Shown here piece by piece: positions 24,290 through 32,782 of a stretch of 64,000 nucleotides of DNA. The number at the start of each line of letters is the position of its first letter. The first letter of the stretch is position 1. The DNA comes from Pictodentalium vernedei (taxonomy: Eukaryota; Mollusca; Scaphopoda; Dentaliida; Dentaliidae), in the NCBI GenBank assembly GCA_031216915.1, contig CM062296.1, positions 450,926,287-450,990,286 on the forward strand, read 5' to 3'. The notes beneath the pieces were generated by a model. The model was not told where the DNA came from. It made no database searches and worked only from the letters and a program-made list of their open reading frames with translations. Position numbers and translations under genes: made by a program.

Positions 24290-24665
24290 GGGGCGCGGTG
24301 GCTCAGTTGGTAGAGGTGCAGGCTGCAAGCCGAGAGGTCCTCGGTTCGAATCCCACCTGCGGCAACCGCGTTGTATCCTTGGGCAAGACACTTCACCCCG
24401 ATTGCCTACATGGGGGCACGATGACGCTGTGTACTGAGGCGTACTGCACGTCGATGGTGCGCATGTCTTCAACCAATCTAACCCTGCCTGTGCTGTGGTG
24501 CAGAGTTCAGAGTTACGATGTTGGAGAGCTGACAGCTGCTCGTCGTTGCTCGGTGGTTCTCTCCGGGTACTCCGGCTTCCTCCACCCGTAAAACTGTCAC
24601 GGTCACGATTAGCCATTGTGCATAAGTATGTGACCTTAAACACCAATAAATATATATATATAAAT
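24290..24665 (+). mobile_element. tRNA-derived SINE, full length (copy 5)
   Basis: This is the best-preserved copy: a tRNA-like head of about 75 bp, a body of about 270 bp, and the tail CACCAATAAATATATATATA. It is flanked by a perfect 9-bp target duplication TGACAAGGT (24281-24289 and 24666-24674), so it inserted by LINE-assisted retrotransposition into the right-hand end of the MULE. The 3' half holds GTTGCTCGGTGGTTCTC, CGGGTACTCCGGCTTCCTCC and CACGGTCACGATTAGCCATT, seen again in the copies at 31331 and 48744. Confidence 0.92.
24299..24353 (+). promoter_or_regulatory. Internal RNA polymerase III promoter of SINE copy 5
   Basis: The A box TGGCTCAGTTGG (24299-24310) and B box GGTTCGAATCC (24343-24353) match tRNA-type internal promoter consensuses, with about 32 bp between them, as in tRNA genes. 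This copy could therefore still be transcribed. No U-run terminator follows directly. Confidence 0.85.
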
Positions 24666-24869
24666 TGACAAGGTTGTTTATACAAGCTATGTTAAGTCAG
24701 ATGGCACAATGAGGTTAAACACTTCAAACGTGGTCCCACTGGCCATCATAAATTTTGTTTTGCCGTCGTGTGCCACAGGACGACAAAACAATATAACTAC
24801 ACAATGGCCTTTGGGGCCAAGTTTGGACAACGTGCTCAGCTACCAGTCAGAGTTTCCTTTTTTGATGTT

Positions 24870-25076
24870 CCGGTGTGACAGGAATGATAGTCCGTAGGAA
24901 AATTAGTCCCTCTGGACTATTATTCCGCGGAATTATAGTCCTAGGTCTAACATTTCTAGGAATAGTAGTCCGCCGGACTACTATTCCTAGAAATGTTAGA
25001 CCTAGGACTATAATTCCTCGGAATAATAGTCCAGAGGGACTAACGTTCCTACAGACTATCATTCCTGTCACACCGG
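24870..25076 (+). repeat. 207-bp near-perfect palindrome (family C), copy 2
   Basis: Ends CCGGTGTGACAGG and CCTGTCACACCGG; centre C at 24973. It shares with copy 1 the AAAATT (left) against AACGTT (right) asymmetry, and has private changes in the right arm (CCTCGGAA, CTACAGACT). The element probably begins at GGTGTGACAGG, with CC/GG as flanks or part of the ends. Confidence 0.93.
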
Positions 25077-25261
25077 TCCCGCAAATATGACTCGAAAAAA
25101 GATACAGTTACCGTTCTTGATGATCTTCAAACGTATTTATGACTCGAAGAATAGTCCGTCAAACAAGAGCTAACTTCAAGTGGTGAAATCTTGGACCAAG
25201 CGTATTTTCTGATGAGTCTTTGGGAGTGTGTTGGGGTAGGGTAGAGAAACTATATAGACAA

Positions 25262-25333
25262 GTCGTCGCCTGAGTGCTATAATGTCCTATGTCCAATAGG
25301 GGGCATAGGACATTCTAGCACTCAGTCGACGAA
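25262..25333. repeat. Hairpin family F, copy 2
   Basis: TCGTCGCCTGAGTGCTA..ATGTCCTATGTCC pairs with GGCATAGGACATTCTAGCAC and TCAGTCGACGA. The core is the same as at 22057, with longer surviving outer arms. This copy shows that the family has pairing ends of about 33 bp each side. Confidence 0.82.
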
Positions 25334-26015
25334 GTTACAGCATTGTTTAACTCTTTCGCCGCCGAGGTCTTAAATGAGATTACCACATAATGTTCAAATA
25401 TGTTATATCAATATTAAAATTATAATTAAATGTAAGTGCCAAGCATTTGCAATACTTTTTTCACTTTAACCCTATTTCCCCAATATATTGTTCAGCATAG
25501 GATATTACCAACTGCGAACCAGGGGGTTTACTTTTCTGTGCAGTATAAGTGTAATATCTACTCAAGAACAGTATATATGCAATCTGGATTGTTAGGAAGG
25601 TTGGGCTCATGAGGAATTTTATAAAACGGTAATTGTAATACTCTTACAGTACGCGGAGAGTGTATGATTACTAAATCAACCGTAGAGTGGATATTCCACC
25701 CACGCAATAATTGCAAATTTAGTTTAAACAATATTTATTCATGAGAAAATATGATACATACATATCATTATCTACAAGATGGTTGTTACACAGAATACGT
25801 AATACAATGGTATGCATTAAAGTTATGTGTCAAGAACGAGATTTGTTGGAAGGATTCAGCATTAAGCTTTTAGCTTGTATAAGCTGTCTCCTTGGGAAGA
25901 CTGACGAAGTTTAAAGGTAGCTGGAAACACTAAGTAAAATATTGTTTAAACATGAGAAATAGAGAGAGTAAGGAGAGTAATAGAGAGAATAGAAGAATAA
26001 AAAGGGACAAGGAAC

Positions 26016-26249
26016 TTAACCCCTTTCCCAACGCGTGTAGAAGACGACACTTGAAGAATAATTTTTGAATAACTAGAAATGTTCAATGTCCGTCTCACAG
26101 CCCATGACCCCTCACCGGAACGAGCTCATCGAGCTCGTTCCATTGAGGGGTCACTAGCCATGTTCCCGAGACGAAAACTGAAAATATAAAGGGGGTTAAA
26201 TGGTGATTTTCTTGGATAACACTGACCGTTACATTGGGTAAAGGGTTAA
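26016..26249 (-). mobile_element. TTAA-flanked hairpin MITE (family A), copy 6
   Basis: TTAA lies at 26016-26019 and 26246-26249, with right end CGTTACATTGGGTAAAGGG. Core: CATGACCCCTCACCGGAACGAGC, apex TCATCGAGCTCG, TTGAGGGGTCACTAGCCATG. Orientation is opposite to copy 1. It sits inside LINE sequence, so it inserted after that LINE. Confidence 0.88.
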
Positions 26250-26383
26250 CTAGGAAATGGGGAAACAACCTGAATTCAATGTTGGCTATCACAGAATATT
26301 CAATAGGGCAGCCTCAATGAACAAATCGGTAACGGTGGCCCATATGTGTGGCAAATAATACCAAAATGTCTTTGGGCTCACTG

Positions 26384-27632
26384 TTACGTATTAAAACGTC
26401 CACTCACCATGATGAAGTCCTGCACAGCTCTGAAGACAAGAAAGTTTTCATTGTTATTCAAATGTTCGGATCCAAATAAAAGTATTGAGAGCTCAAAAGT
26501 AAATGGCAATGTATTGATTGTGGAATCACGAGCATCGTCATAGATTGGGCAGTGCATAAGAAAGTGCTCAGTATTTTCAAGATCCCCACACTGGCAACGT
26601 GGAGATGGTGAGAGATGGTTATCGTATAAGTGGGCGTTGATATTACTGCAATGCAGGCGTAACCTGCAATGATAAATCTGGGCAGCACGAGATTTGGCGC
26701 CATAGTAGAAAATTGGTGGTCGCAGGTTCGCACTATTTATAAACGTCTTGGAGTTTATGAGGGAACAATTTTCTCTTACTGAGGGGGGTATTCCATTCCA
26801 CTGGTCGGTAACTTGCGGGATAAACGAGGACTTATATAAATTGGTGTGGCAAAAAGGAACACGGTGGTTATTTTCCGATCGCAGATTGTTGTTTTGGGTG
26901 ATAGATGAGATAATTGGTGGCACCTTGTTGGAGATATATGGAGGCGTTAATTTATGATACATCTTAAAAAATTGGATAAGCTTGTGCTTTCGGCGTCTTT
27001 CTTCCAGTGAATCCCATTGAGTTTCTGTGTAGAGAAGTTCTTTTCTGCAGCTCACAGTGGCGCCAGTGACTATTCTTGCTGCAGCTACTTGTATTTTCTC
27101 CAGGTCAGCAGCTTGAGTTGCTGAGCAGTTGTCCCAGACAGAGTCAGCGTATTCTAAAAGAGGTCGGACAAATGCGAAGTATATCTTTTCAAGGACTTTA
27201 CGGTCAAGTGTAAACTTATGGGCCCTGAGCAAGTCAATACGTGTCCAGGCTTTAGCGCACATATCATTGATATGGTCGTTCCATGTACAACCTTTATTCA
27301 AAATTACACCCAGATGCTTGTGGCTACACACCTCCGAGATTTGAGTTCCGCTTAAATATATTGGTGGGTGCACTGGAACGTTACTTTTACGTGATATGAT
27401 CATGGTTTCCGTTTTTTTGGGGTTGAACTCAACAAGCCAAGTTTTAGCCCATTGTTCAATTGTGGCTAAATCACGGTTGAGTATGATGGCACCTTGGTCA
27501 GGATTCTCAATTATAAGATAAAGAGATGTATCATCTGCAAATAAACGTATGCTGCTAAGTAGGTTTACAGTAATATCGTTGATGTAAATCAGGAATAACA
27601 GGGGACCAAGGATAGAACCCTGTGGAACACCA
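26384..27632 (-). CDS. Partial LINE reverse transcriptase (C-terminal part), uninterrupted
   Basis: This is the C-terminal part of a non-LTR retrotransposon polyprotein that copies the element's RNA at the target site. The minus-strand frame is open from the 5' insertion junction at 27632 to a TAA at 26384-26386, about 415 residues. It opens within motif B (GVPQGSILGPLLFLIYIND), followed by RLFADDTSLY (catalytic F-A-D-D), KTWLVEFNPKKTETM, the thumb-like KHLGVILN, and a C-terminal CQCGDLENTEHFLMHC zinc-knuckle-like motif near the end. The N-terminal endonuclease and the first RT motifs are missing. A frame calculation adds about 16 residues upstream, but these derive from the flanking MITE. 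There are no stops or shifts, so the insertion is fairly young. It has no promoter and is unlikely to be expressed as a functional enzyme. Confidence 0.9.
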
Positions 27633-27735
27633 GCAAATTTGTTGCAAAGCATAACCAGCACAAAGAAAGTTTCAGCCAATGGACCTCCGGGTTAAACCCG
27701 GAGGTCCATTGACTGAAACACTGCTTGTGTTTTTT

Positions 27736-28469
27736 AGTTTAAACAGTATTTATTGCAAAAAAAAACAAACCATAACAGATACATTTCAAACATTAATGTG
27801 AATTCGGCAGTAAGCTGAAAGCTTATATAAGGCCGCTTCCACCAACACAAGATCACAAAGATACGTCAATGATAATAGCAGGTATGAGTATCAAGTACAA
27901 ACAGTGTTTATCTGCACTATACAAGCGTTTGAAAAGCGACAGTAACTAATCTTGCATGGAAACAGTCAGGGATGGGTTGAGCTGCAAGAAGAGTTGGAAA
28001 GTGCGTGGTGGATGCATTCATTACGTAGAGTTATTTATTTGTGTCTAATGTCACTCACCTATGCGAAATGACTACGCGTGACGTAAGATAGAAATATAAT
28101 CAAGGTAACTCCAATTATTTGCCACCCAAGACGCCCATTTGGAGGACTTTCACCCAAGCATTGATAACAGAGTCACGGTTACCACTGTAAACAAGTGTAG
28201 CTTAGTTTACAGGCATTCCCACGGAGATCATCTTGATTTACGTAAGATAAAAATATAATCAAGGTAACTCCAATTATTTGCCACCCAAGACGCCCATTTG
28301 GAGGACTTTCACCCAAGCACTGATAACAGAGTCACGGTTACCACTGTATACAAGTGTAGCTTAGTTTACAGGCATTCCCACGGAGATCATCTTGATTTAA
28401 TTGTGGGTTAGTATTTATTATAGTAAGTATATAAAATGGGCTAGTACTACATTGGGGTTAATTAGCGAT
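27736..28469 (-). mobile_element. Second LINE 3'-end insertion in the same MITE, copy 2
   Basis: It is flanked by a 14-bp target duplication TGCTTGTGTTTTTT (27722-27735 and 28470-28483). The terminus on the minus strand is AATAAATACTGTTTAAACT, as in the insert at 25721. No RT is included; it is a heavily 5'-truncated copy of about 730 bp, or a related non-autonomous element. It contains a 159-bp tandem duplication. Confidence 0.86.
28082..28399 (+). repeat. Perfectly abutting tandem duplication, 159-bp unit
   Basis: 28082-28240 and 28241-28399 differ at only about three positions (GAAAT/AAAAT, CATTGAT/CACTGAT, GTAAAC/GTATAC). It lies inside the LINE-derived insert. Low divergence points to a recent event compared with other repeats here. 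Confidence 0.93.
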
Positions 28470-28718
28470 TGCTTGTGTTTTTTGTCGATATGTACAAAAT
28501 TTGAAAGTTATAGCTTGGGTGGTAACTCCACTCCTCGGGTGATTTAGTTACAATCCACTCTCCACGTACTGTAGGTCGTGTAGGATTGCAAAACAAAATA
28601 TTAAAATTCAAGGATACTGAATTGTACTACATTCAGATATTAGTTTGAAGTTTCTTTCGGTAAACAGTTTATGAAATGGGGTTGATAAAAAAGAAACAGA
28701 AGTAAAAAAAAATCTCTT

Positions 28719-28969
28719 TTAACCATGCACCCAACGTAACGGCCAAAACCGGCCAGCGCTATTCTCAAAAATCGCCAATTAATTTTCACTATTTTTTCAT
28801 TTTTTGTCTCAAAAACATAGGTTATGACCCCTCGTTGGAACGAGCTCGTCGAGCTCGTTCCAACGAGGGGTCATAATCTATGTTGTTGAGACAAAAAATG
28901 AAAAAAATTAGTTATTCAAGATTTCTTTTTGCAAGTGTCGTCTGCTTTTCACGTTAGGTAAAGGGTTAA
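28719..28969 (+). mobile_element. TTAA-flanked hairpin MITE (family A), copy 7, with empty paralog
   Basis: TTAA lies at 28719-28722 and 28966-28969. Interior CCCAACGTAACGGCC..AACCGGCCAGCGCTATTC; hairpin TAGGTTATGACCCCTCGTTGG with apex GAGCTCGTCGAGCTC; right end CTGCTTTTCACGTTAGGTAAAGGG. The paralogous site at 30275-30278 reads TGAA with no insertion, so only one TTAA-like tetramer was there before. Confidence 0.93.
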
Positions 28970-29338
28970 TAATGTCAGATTTTCCTAACCATTTGTGACG
29001 AGTACTGACTTTCTGAAATTTTAATAAGAAAAAATGAACTTGTTCGAAAAGGATCTCACAAATATATTGATTCATTCTTTGATAAACAATTCTTACTAAG
29101 ATTAAACGTTTGATGCACTTTTGAGCTTGCGTTGCAAGTCTATAATGAGATTTTTTGCTTCGTTGCATTGTTATAAAATATTTAGTGAAACGCACCGCCG
29201 TGAATGGAAGCAACCTATTACTCTCTTCTGATTTCACATACGGAACATTTATTTATCGCATGTATTGAAGTTCATAATTTTTTACCCTTCCGTTAGACAA
29301 ATATTGTACTAATCAGTAGATTTCTGAATTACGTTACT

Positions 29339-29890
29339 TTTACGTTATTTCATAGAGTTTGTGAATTATTGTCTCGGTGATAAATCCATGTTCACTCCAT
29401 GGGTGTTTTGTGGTAACCCATGCAATCTCCCCAATACTATATCTCTATTTTAATTTTACAAATCCATAAACCTTCTAGAGTTCGGGTAATGAAATGTTAC
29501 ATTAATGTTTCAGATTAGAAACTTCAGAAAAAAACATTAAAAAATTATTATGAAAAAATTCTTTGAGATGACGTTGTACATCACCGCCAGTGCAAATTTT
29601 TCATTGACATGACTTTCTTGAATACAACAACAGAGAGTTTCATTACAGGCTCTGAGGGGTAGCTATTGAATTTGAAGTCGAGTAACTCTCAATTGCACTT
29701 AATGGTAAATTGTATCCGTTATCTGTAACACTAACTGCCTGATGTTGAAGACGATGCTGAATTGAAAAAAACAATATTAAAACACGGGAATAAAGCTAAG
29801 TGGGAAAATCATCCCGACCGGTATATCCTGAAACATTTTCATACCCGAAGCCGATAAAACATCTAAGATGGTGCGTTAATGTAAAGGGTT
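29339..29890 (+). repeat. Dispersed repeat P, copy 2
   Basis: It is collinear with 21112-21690 (TTTTACGTTATTTCATAGAG to CCCGAAGCCGATAAAAC). This copy has about 60 extra bases around 29655-29735 (AGGCTCTGAGGGGTAG.. and TAATGGTAAATTG..). It lies between the two XYZ units, so X-Y-Z-P forms the repeating order. Confidence 0.82.
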
Positions 29891-29923
29891 CAAATCATAA
29901 ATAAGTGTACGTTCCTGGCGTTT

Positions 29924-30628
29924 TCAATTCTTTTTTCACTTTAACCCTATTCACACCAATATAATGTTCAGCATAGGATATTACCAAATTGCGCATCAGC
30001 GAAGGGTTACTTTTTTCTTCAGTATAATAAGTGTAACACCTACTCGAGAGCAGTATATGTGTTATCTGGATTGTTAAGAAGGTTTTGTTCATTTGACATT
30101 TTACAAAGCGGTAACTGTAATGCCCTTAGGTCTTTTGGGATTGCAGAAAATATTAAAAATTCAAGGATATTAAATTGTACAACATGCAGTTCTGCCTTTG
30201 AAGTTGCTTTGGGTATATAGTTTATGAAATGTGCTTTGATAAAAAAAGGAACAGAAGTAAAAAGAAAATCCCTTTGAATAATGTCAGATTTTCCTTACCA
30301 TTTGTAACGAGTAATGACTTCCTGAAATTTTAATAAGAAAGAATGAACTTGTTCGAAACAGTTCTCACAAATATATTGATTCGCTCTTTGATGAACAATT
30401 CTTACTAAGATTAAATGTTTGATGCACTTTTGCGCTTGCGTTGCAAGTCTATAATGAGATTTTTTACGTTATTGGCTTGTTATAAAATATTTAGTGAAAC
30501 GCACCGCCGTGAATGGAAGCAACCTATTGCTCTCTTCTGATTTCACATACGGAATATTTATTTATCGCATGTGTTCGATTCCATAATTTGTACCCTTCCG
30601 TTAGACGAATACTATACTAATCAGTAGA
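29924..30628 (+). repeat. Duplicated block XYZ, unit 2 (uninterrupted)
   Basis: It contains X (GTTCAGCATAGGATATTACC), Y (TTAAAAATTCAAGGATATT) and Z (AATGTCAGATTTTCCTTACC; GCACCGCCGTGAATGG) without the MITEs that split unit 1. Homology ends at TACTAATCAGTAGATA. Divergence between units is visible but modest. Confidence 0.88.
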
Positions 30629-31129
30629 TACAGTCCTGTGATAAAAAAGCGGTCTTTTCGCGATCAGACCGCGATCCGATTGCTACACCCTTACATTTGT
30701 GGGTGGAGAGTCGATATATGACATATGGAGAAATGAAGACCGAGTCAAGAAAAAAGGGAAATAACATGTGAGATTCTGTGTTCTCGCGTTTTCTTTTCAA
30801 CGGGAGAGATTCTACGTTGTTGTGTTGAGGCGAGCAGAGAATTTCAACCGGATTACTGTAGGAAACTGGAGGCAGTCCATAAGACAGAACACAGCGAGGA
30901 TGGAGAGCAGGAGACTGGAATCAACAACCCGGGTAGGAGTTTTTCCTGTATTTCACGAGCTCAGAATGAGCGCGCGAAGCACAGGAAAAACTACCAGGAA
31001 TGTCGTTAATTCCTGTCGCCCATACTCTACCTGTGCTGTGCGATGTATTTATACTACGATTAAACCTAAATTAAGTGAATAAAGCTGATATTTATAACTC
31101 TCAGCCCGCTGAGAATTCAAAAAATAATT
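30629..31129. other. Unassigned stretch with minor hairpins
   Basis: An open plus-strand frame (30768-31082) has no recognisable domain, and part of it is an inverted repeat (GTAGGAGTTTTTCCTGT against ACAGGAAAAACTACC, 30933-30984), so I do not treat it as a gene. Confidence 0.45.
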
Positions 31130-31184
31130 TTCATTAAATCTGGTTATGGCTGCTGTGAAGCAGCCATGACTAGATTTGATGAAA
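31130..31184. repeat. Hairpin, about 24-bp arms
   Basis: TTCATTAAATCTGGTTATGG and CTGCT pair with AGCAGCCATGACTAGATTTG and ATGAA, with few mismatches. It is isolated, with no sister copy in the window. Confidence 0.65.
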
Positions 31185-31330
31185 CAGACATCTAGATTTA
31201 ACTCAAGAAATCATTGGTCAAAAAGTCCATTCAGTTTACAGGGAGGAAGTTGGTGAAATATGCCCAAATTATACATATTTCAGTGGCAAGAGATTTTGTG
31301 TCCAAGGCAGGAATATCAGCCGGCAGCAAG

Positions 31331-31675
31331 CTGGAGCGCGGTGGCTCAGTGGTAGACTGCTGGACTTATATGCTTGGGACGTCCCGCATTGTGTCCTTGG
31401 GCAATGCACTCTATCCCGGTTGCCTACATGGGGGCAAGATAACGCCGTGTACTAAGGCGTACTGCACGTAAATGATGCACATGTCTCCAACCGCAGTAAC
31501 CCTCTTGAGAAGAGCTTGAAGAGAGTTAGAATGTTGAGGAGCTGTCAGTTGCTCGTCGATGCTCGGTGGTTCTCTCCGGGTACTCCGGCTTCCTCCACCC
31601 ATAAAACTGTCACGGTCACGATTAGTCATTGTGCATATCTATGTGACCTTAAACACCAATAAATAAATGAATAAC
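31331..31675 (+). mobile_element. tRNA-derived SINE (copy 6), B box lost
   Basis: It starts with the A box TGGCTCAGTGGTAGACTG, but the B box region is deleted: CTTGGGACGTCCCGC runs straight into GTGTCCTTGGGCAATGC. Body and 3' end match copy 5 (GGTTCTCTCCGGGTACTCCG; CACGGTCACGATTAGTC), with tail CACCAATAAATAAATGAATAA. The lost B box should reduce Pol III transcription. Confidence 0.88.
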
Positions 31676-31954
31676 TAATCCACCGGCAGCATGTAAAAAG
31701 TGAAAGAAAAATGTCGTCGTCGGTGGTCTGTTTACTTTTCTGACTGATACTGTTTTATGTCTGTTCATTTTAATCGCGTCGTAACGCCAATCAGAAGCGT
31801 CACATCCAGTCAGATGCATTCTTGACTGACGTTTTTCACATATGCCAGATTCCGCGCGTGGGGTATCAACACGTTTTCTCAATATCTATTGAATCGGGTA
31901 ACGCTTTATACATACAGCAATCGCGGTATAATGTATTTTATTCATTCCTCTCTA

Positions 31955-32160
31955 TTAACCCTTATCTTACACGACGGTGGCCAATCACTAAAAAGAATAA
32001 TTTTTTGAATAACTAAACATTTTCACTTTTGCTTCAAAATCGCAGCTTGTGATCAGTCATTAGAACGAGATCGAAGACCTCTTTCCAATCTGGGATCATT
32101 AGCTAAGTGAGTTCTGATCCTGAGAATCGCGTTTGACTGCAATGGACATCCGTCATCTGT
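31955..32160. mobile_element. Decayed hairpin MITE (family A), copy 8
   Basis: TTAA-CCCTTATCTTACACGACGG on the left, then TTTTTTGAATAACTAA, TCACTTTTGCTTCAAAATCG, and a weakened hairpin around TAGAACGAGATCGAAGACCTC. The right end has lost GGTAAAGGG-TTAA. Confidence 0.6.
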
Positions 32161-32592
32161 AAGAAGATAAATTATAGCTTACTGTTATTTTTTCAAATCG
32201 CACGATCAGAATGGCAAAGGGTTTCGTTTTCTATGATTTGTTATATGGTGTTTCAGATATTATTGTGATTTCAGAATTTACCCGTAAAATGTAGGAATAA
32301 GAAAAGGTATTAAATGCTAACGTAAAAAAAATGTTATCCCGATTGTCTACCACGAGAAGGAATATCTCCTGACGCGTCGTCTAATGAAGTGGATCAAATG
32401 ATTCTCCAAAGCAGCAAACAGGAAGGTTTTACCTGTTTTGACGCGAGATTGACAGAGATATCTTCCACCGGATCACAAGCAGTATTGACATTCTTCATAG
32501 AACATTAAATTGTCTCATCGTCATTGGTTACTTTGTCGGCCAACCAACAGCTATGTTTGGTTTTTGGAGGGATACATAAAAGCATATAACGT

Positions 32593-32769
32593 TTAACCCT
32601 TTAAACATCGTGGTATCATCCATGTCAGTTCAATGGAACCAATTGGAAGAGTCCATATTTATTATTTGGGGGTAGACCAATTAATATTTTCAACGTGCAG
32701 CCTTGGGGCTACGCGTTGAAAATATTGATTGGTCTACCCACACTTTAACTTTACAGCTATCCTACTTAA
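32593..32769. mobile_element. TTAA-flanked hairpin element with an unrelated core
   Basis: TTAA lies at 32593-32596 and 32766-32769. The left end CCCTTTAAACATCG recalls family A, but the core is a different hairpin, GGTAGACCAATTAATATTTT with CAACG against CGTTGAAAATATTGATTGG and TCTACC. The tip is TGCAGCCTTGGGGCTA. It may be a third core type on TTAA ends, or coincidence at the left end. Confidence 0.6.
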
Positions 32770-32782
32770 TGAAAGTATGACG

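Larger units (their letters stand above)
22432..24716 (-). mobile_element. MULE (Mutator-like) DNA transposon, decayed and split by a SINE
   Basis: Short inverted ends match: ACCTCATTGTGCCACTCGG on the left (from 22432) and GATGGCACAATGAGGT on the right (24696-24712). Both ends have a second, inner version (CACCTCACTGTGACACCCGG near 22540; GGTGGCACACTGAGGTTCAC near 24197), so the subterminal region is duplicated. Inside is a minus-strand MULE transposase pseudogene. A SINE with 9-bp target duplications interrupts the right-hand end. The target duplication of the MULE itself could not be read with confidence. Confidence 0.78.
25721..27632 (-). mobile_element. 5'-truncated non-LTR retrotransposon (Jockey/CR1-like), copy 1
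   Basis: It is inserted in the MITE with an 8-bp target duplication GCAAATTT (25713-25720 and 27633-27640). The 3' end on the minus strand is AATAAATATTGTTTAAACT, the same terminus as the inserts at 27736 and 36053. It holds the C-terminal half of the RT. A family A MITE (26016-26249) is nested in its 3' untranslated part. Truncation at the RT motif B region is typical of incomplete reverse transcription. Confidence 0.9.
25645..28573. mobile_element. Hairpin MITE family B, copy 3, split by two LINE insertions
   Basis: Ends TA-CAGTACGCGGAGAGTG (25645) and CTCTCCACGTACTG-TA (28573). The central palindrome CAATGGACCTCCGGG/CCCGGAGGTCCATTG is at 27680-27712. MITE sequence survives at 25645-25720, 27633-27735 and 28470-28573; the rest is inserted LINE DNA. 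The undisturbed paralog at 30127-30128 has a single TA here. Confidence 0.92.
25449..29330 (+). repeat. Duplicated block XYZ, unit 1 (loaded with insertions)
   Basis: The original sequence survives as three pieces: 25449-25644 (GTTCAGCATAGGATATTACC), 28574-28718 (ATTCAAGGATACTGAATTG) and 28970-29330 (AATGTCAGATTTTCC; CGCACCGCCGTGAATGGAAG). Together they are collinear with 29924-30628. The gaps are exactly a family B MITE (with two LINE inserts) and a family A MITE. No coding content is seen in the block. Confidence 0.88.

Noticed and set aside
24299..24363. Genuine tRNA gene
   Set aside because: A and B boxes are good, but the arms do not close into a full cloverleaf and the sequence continues into a SINE body with target duplications on both sides.
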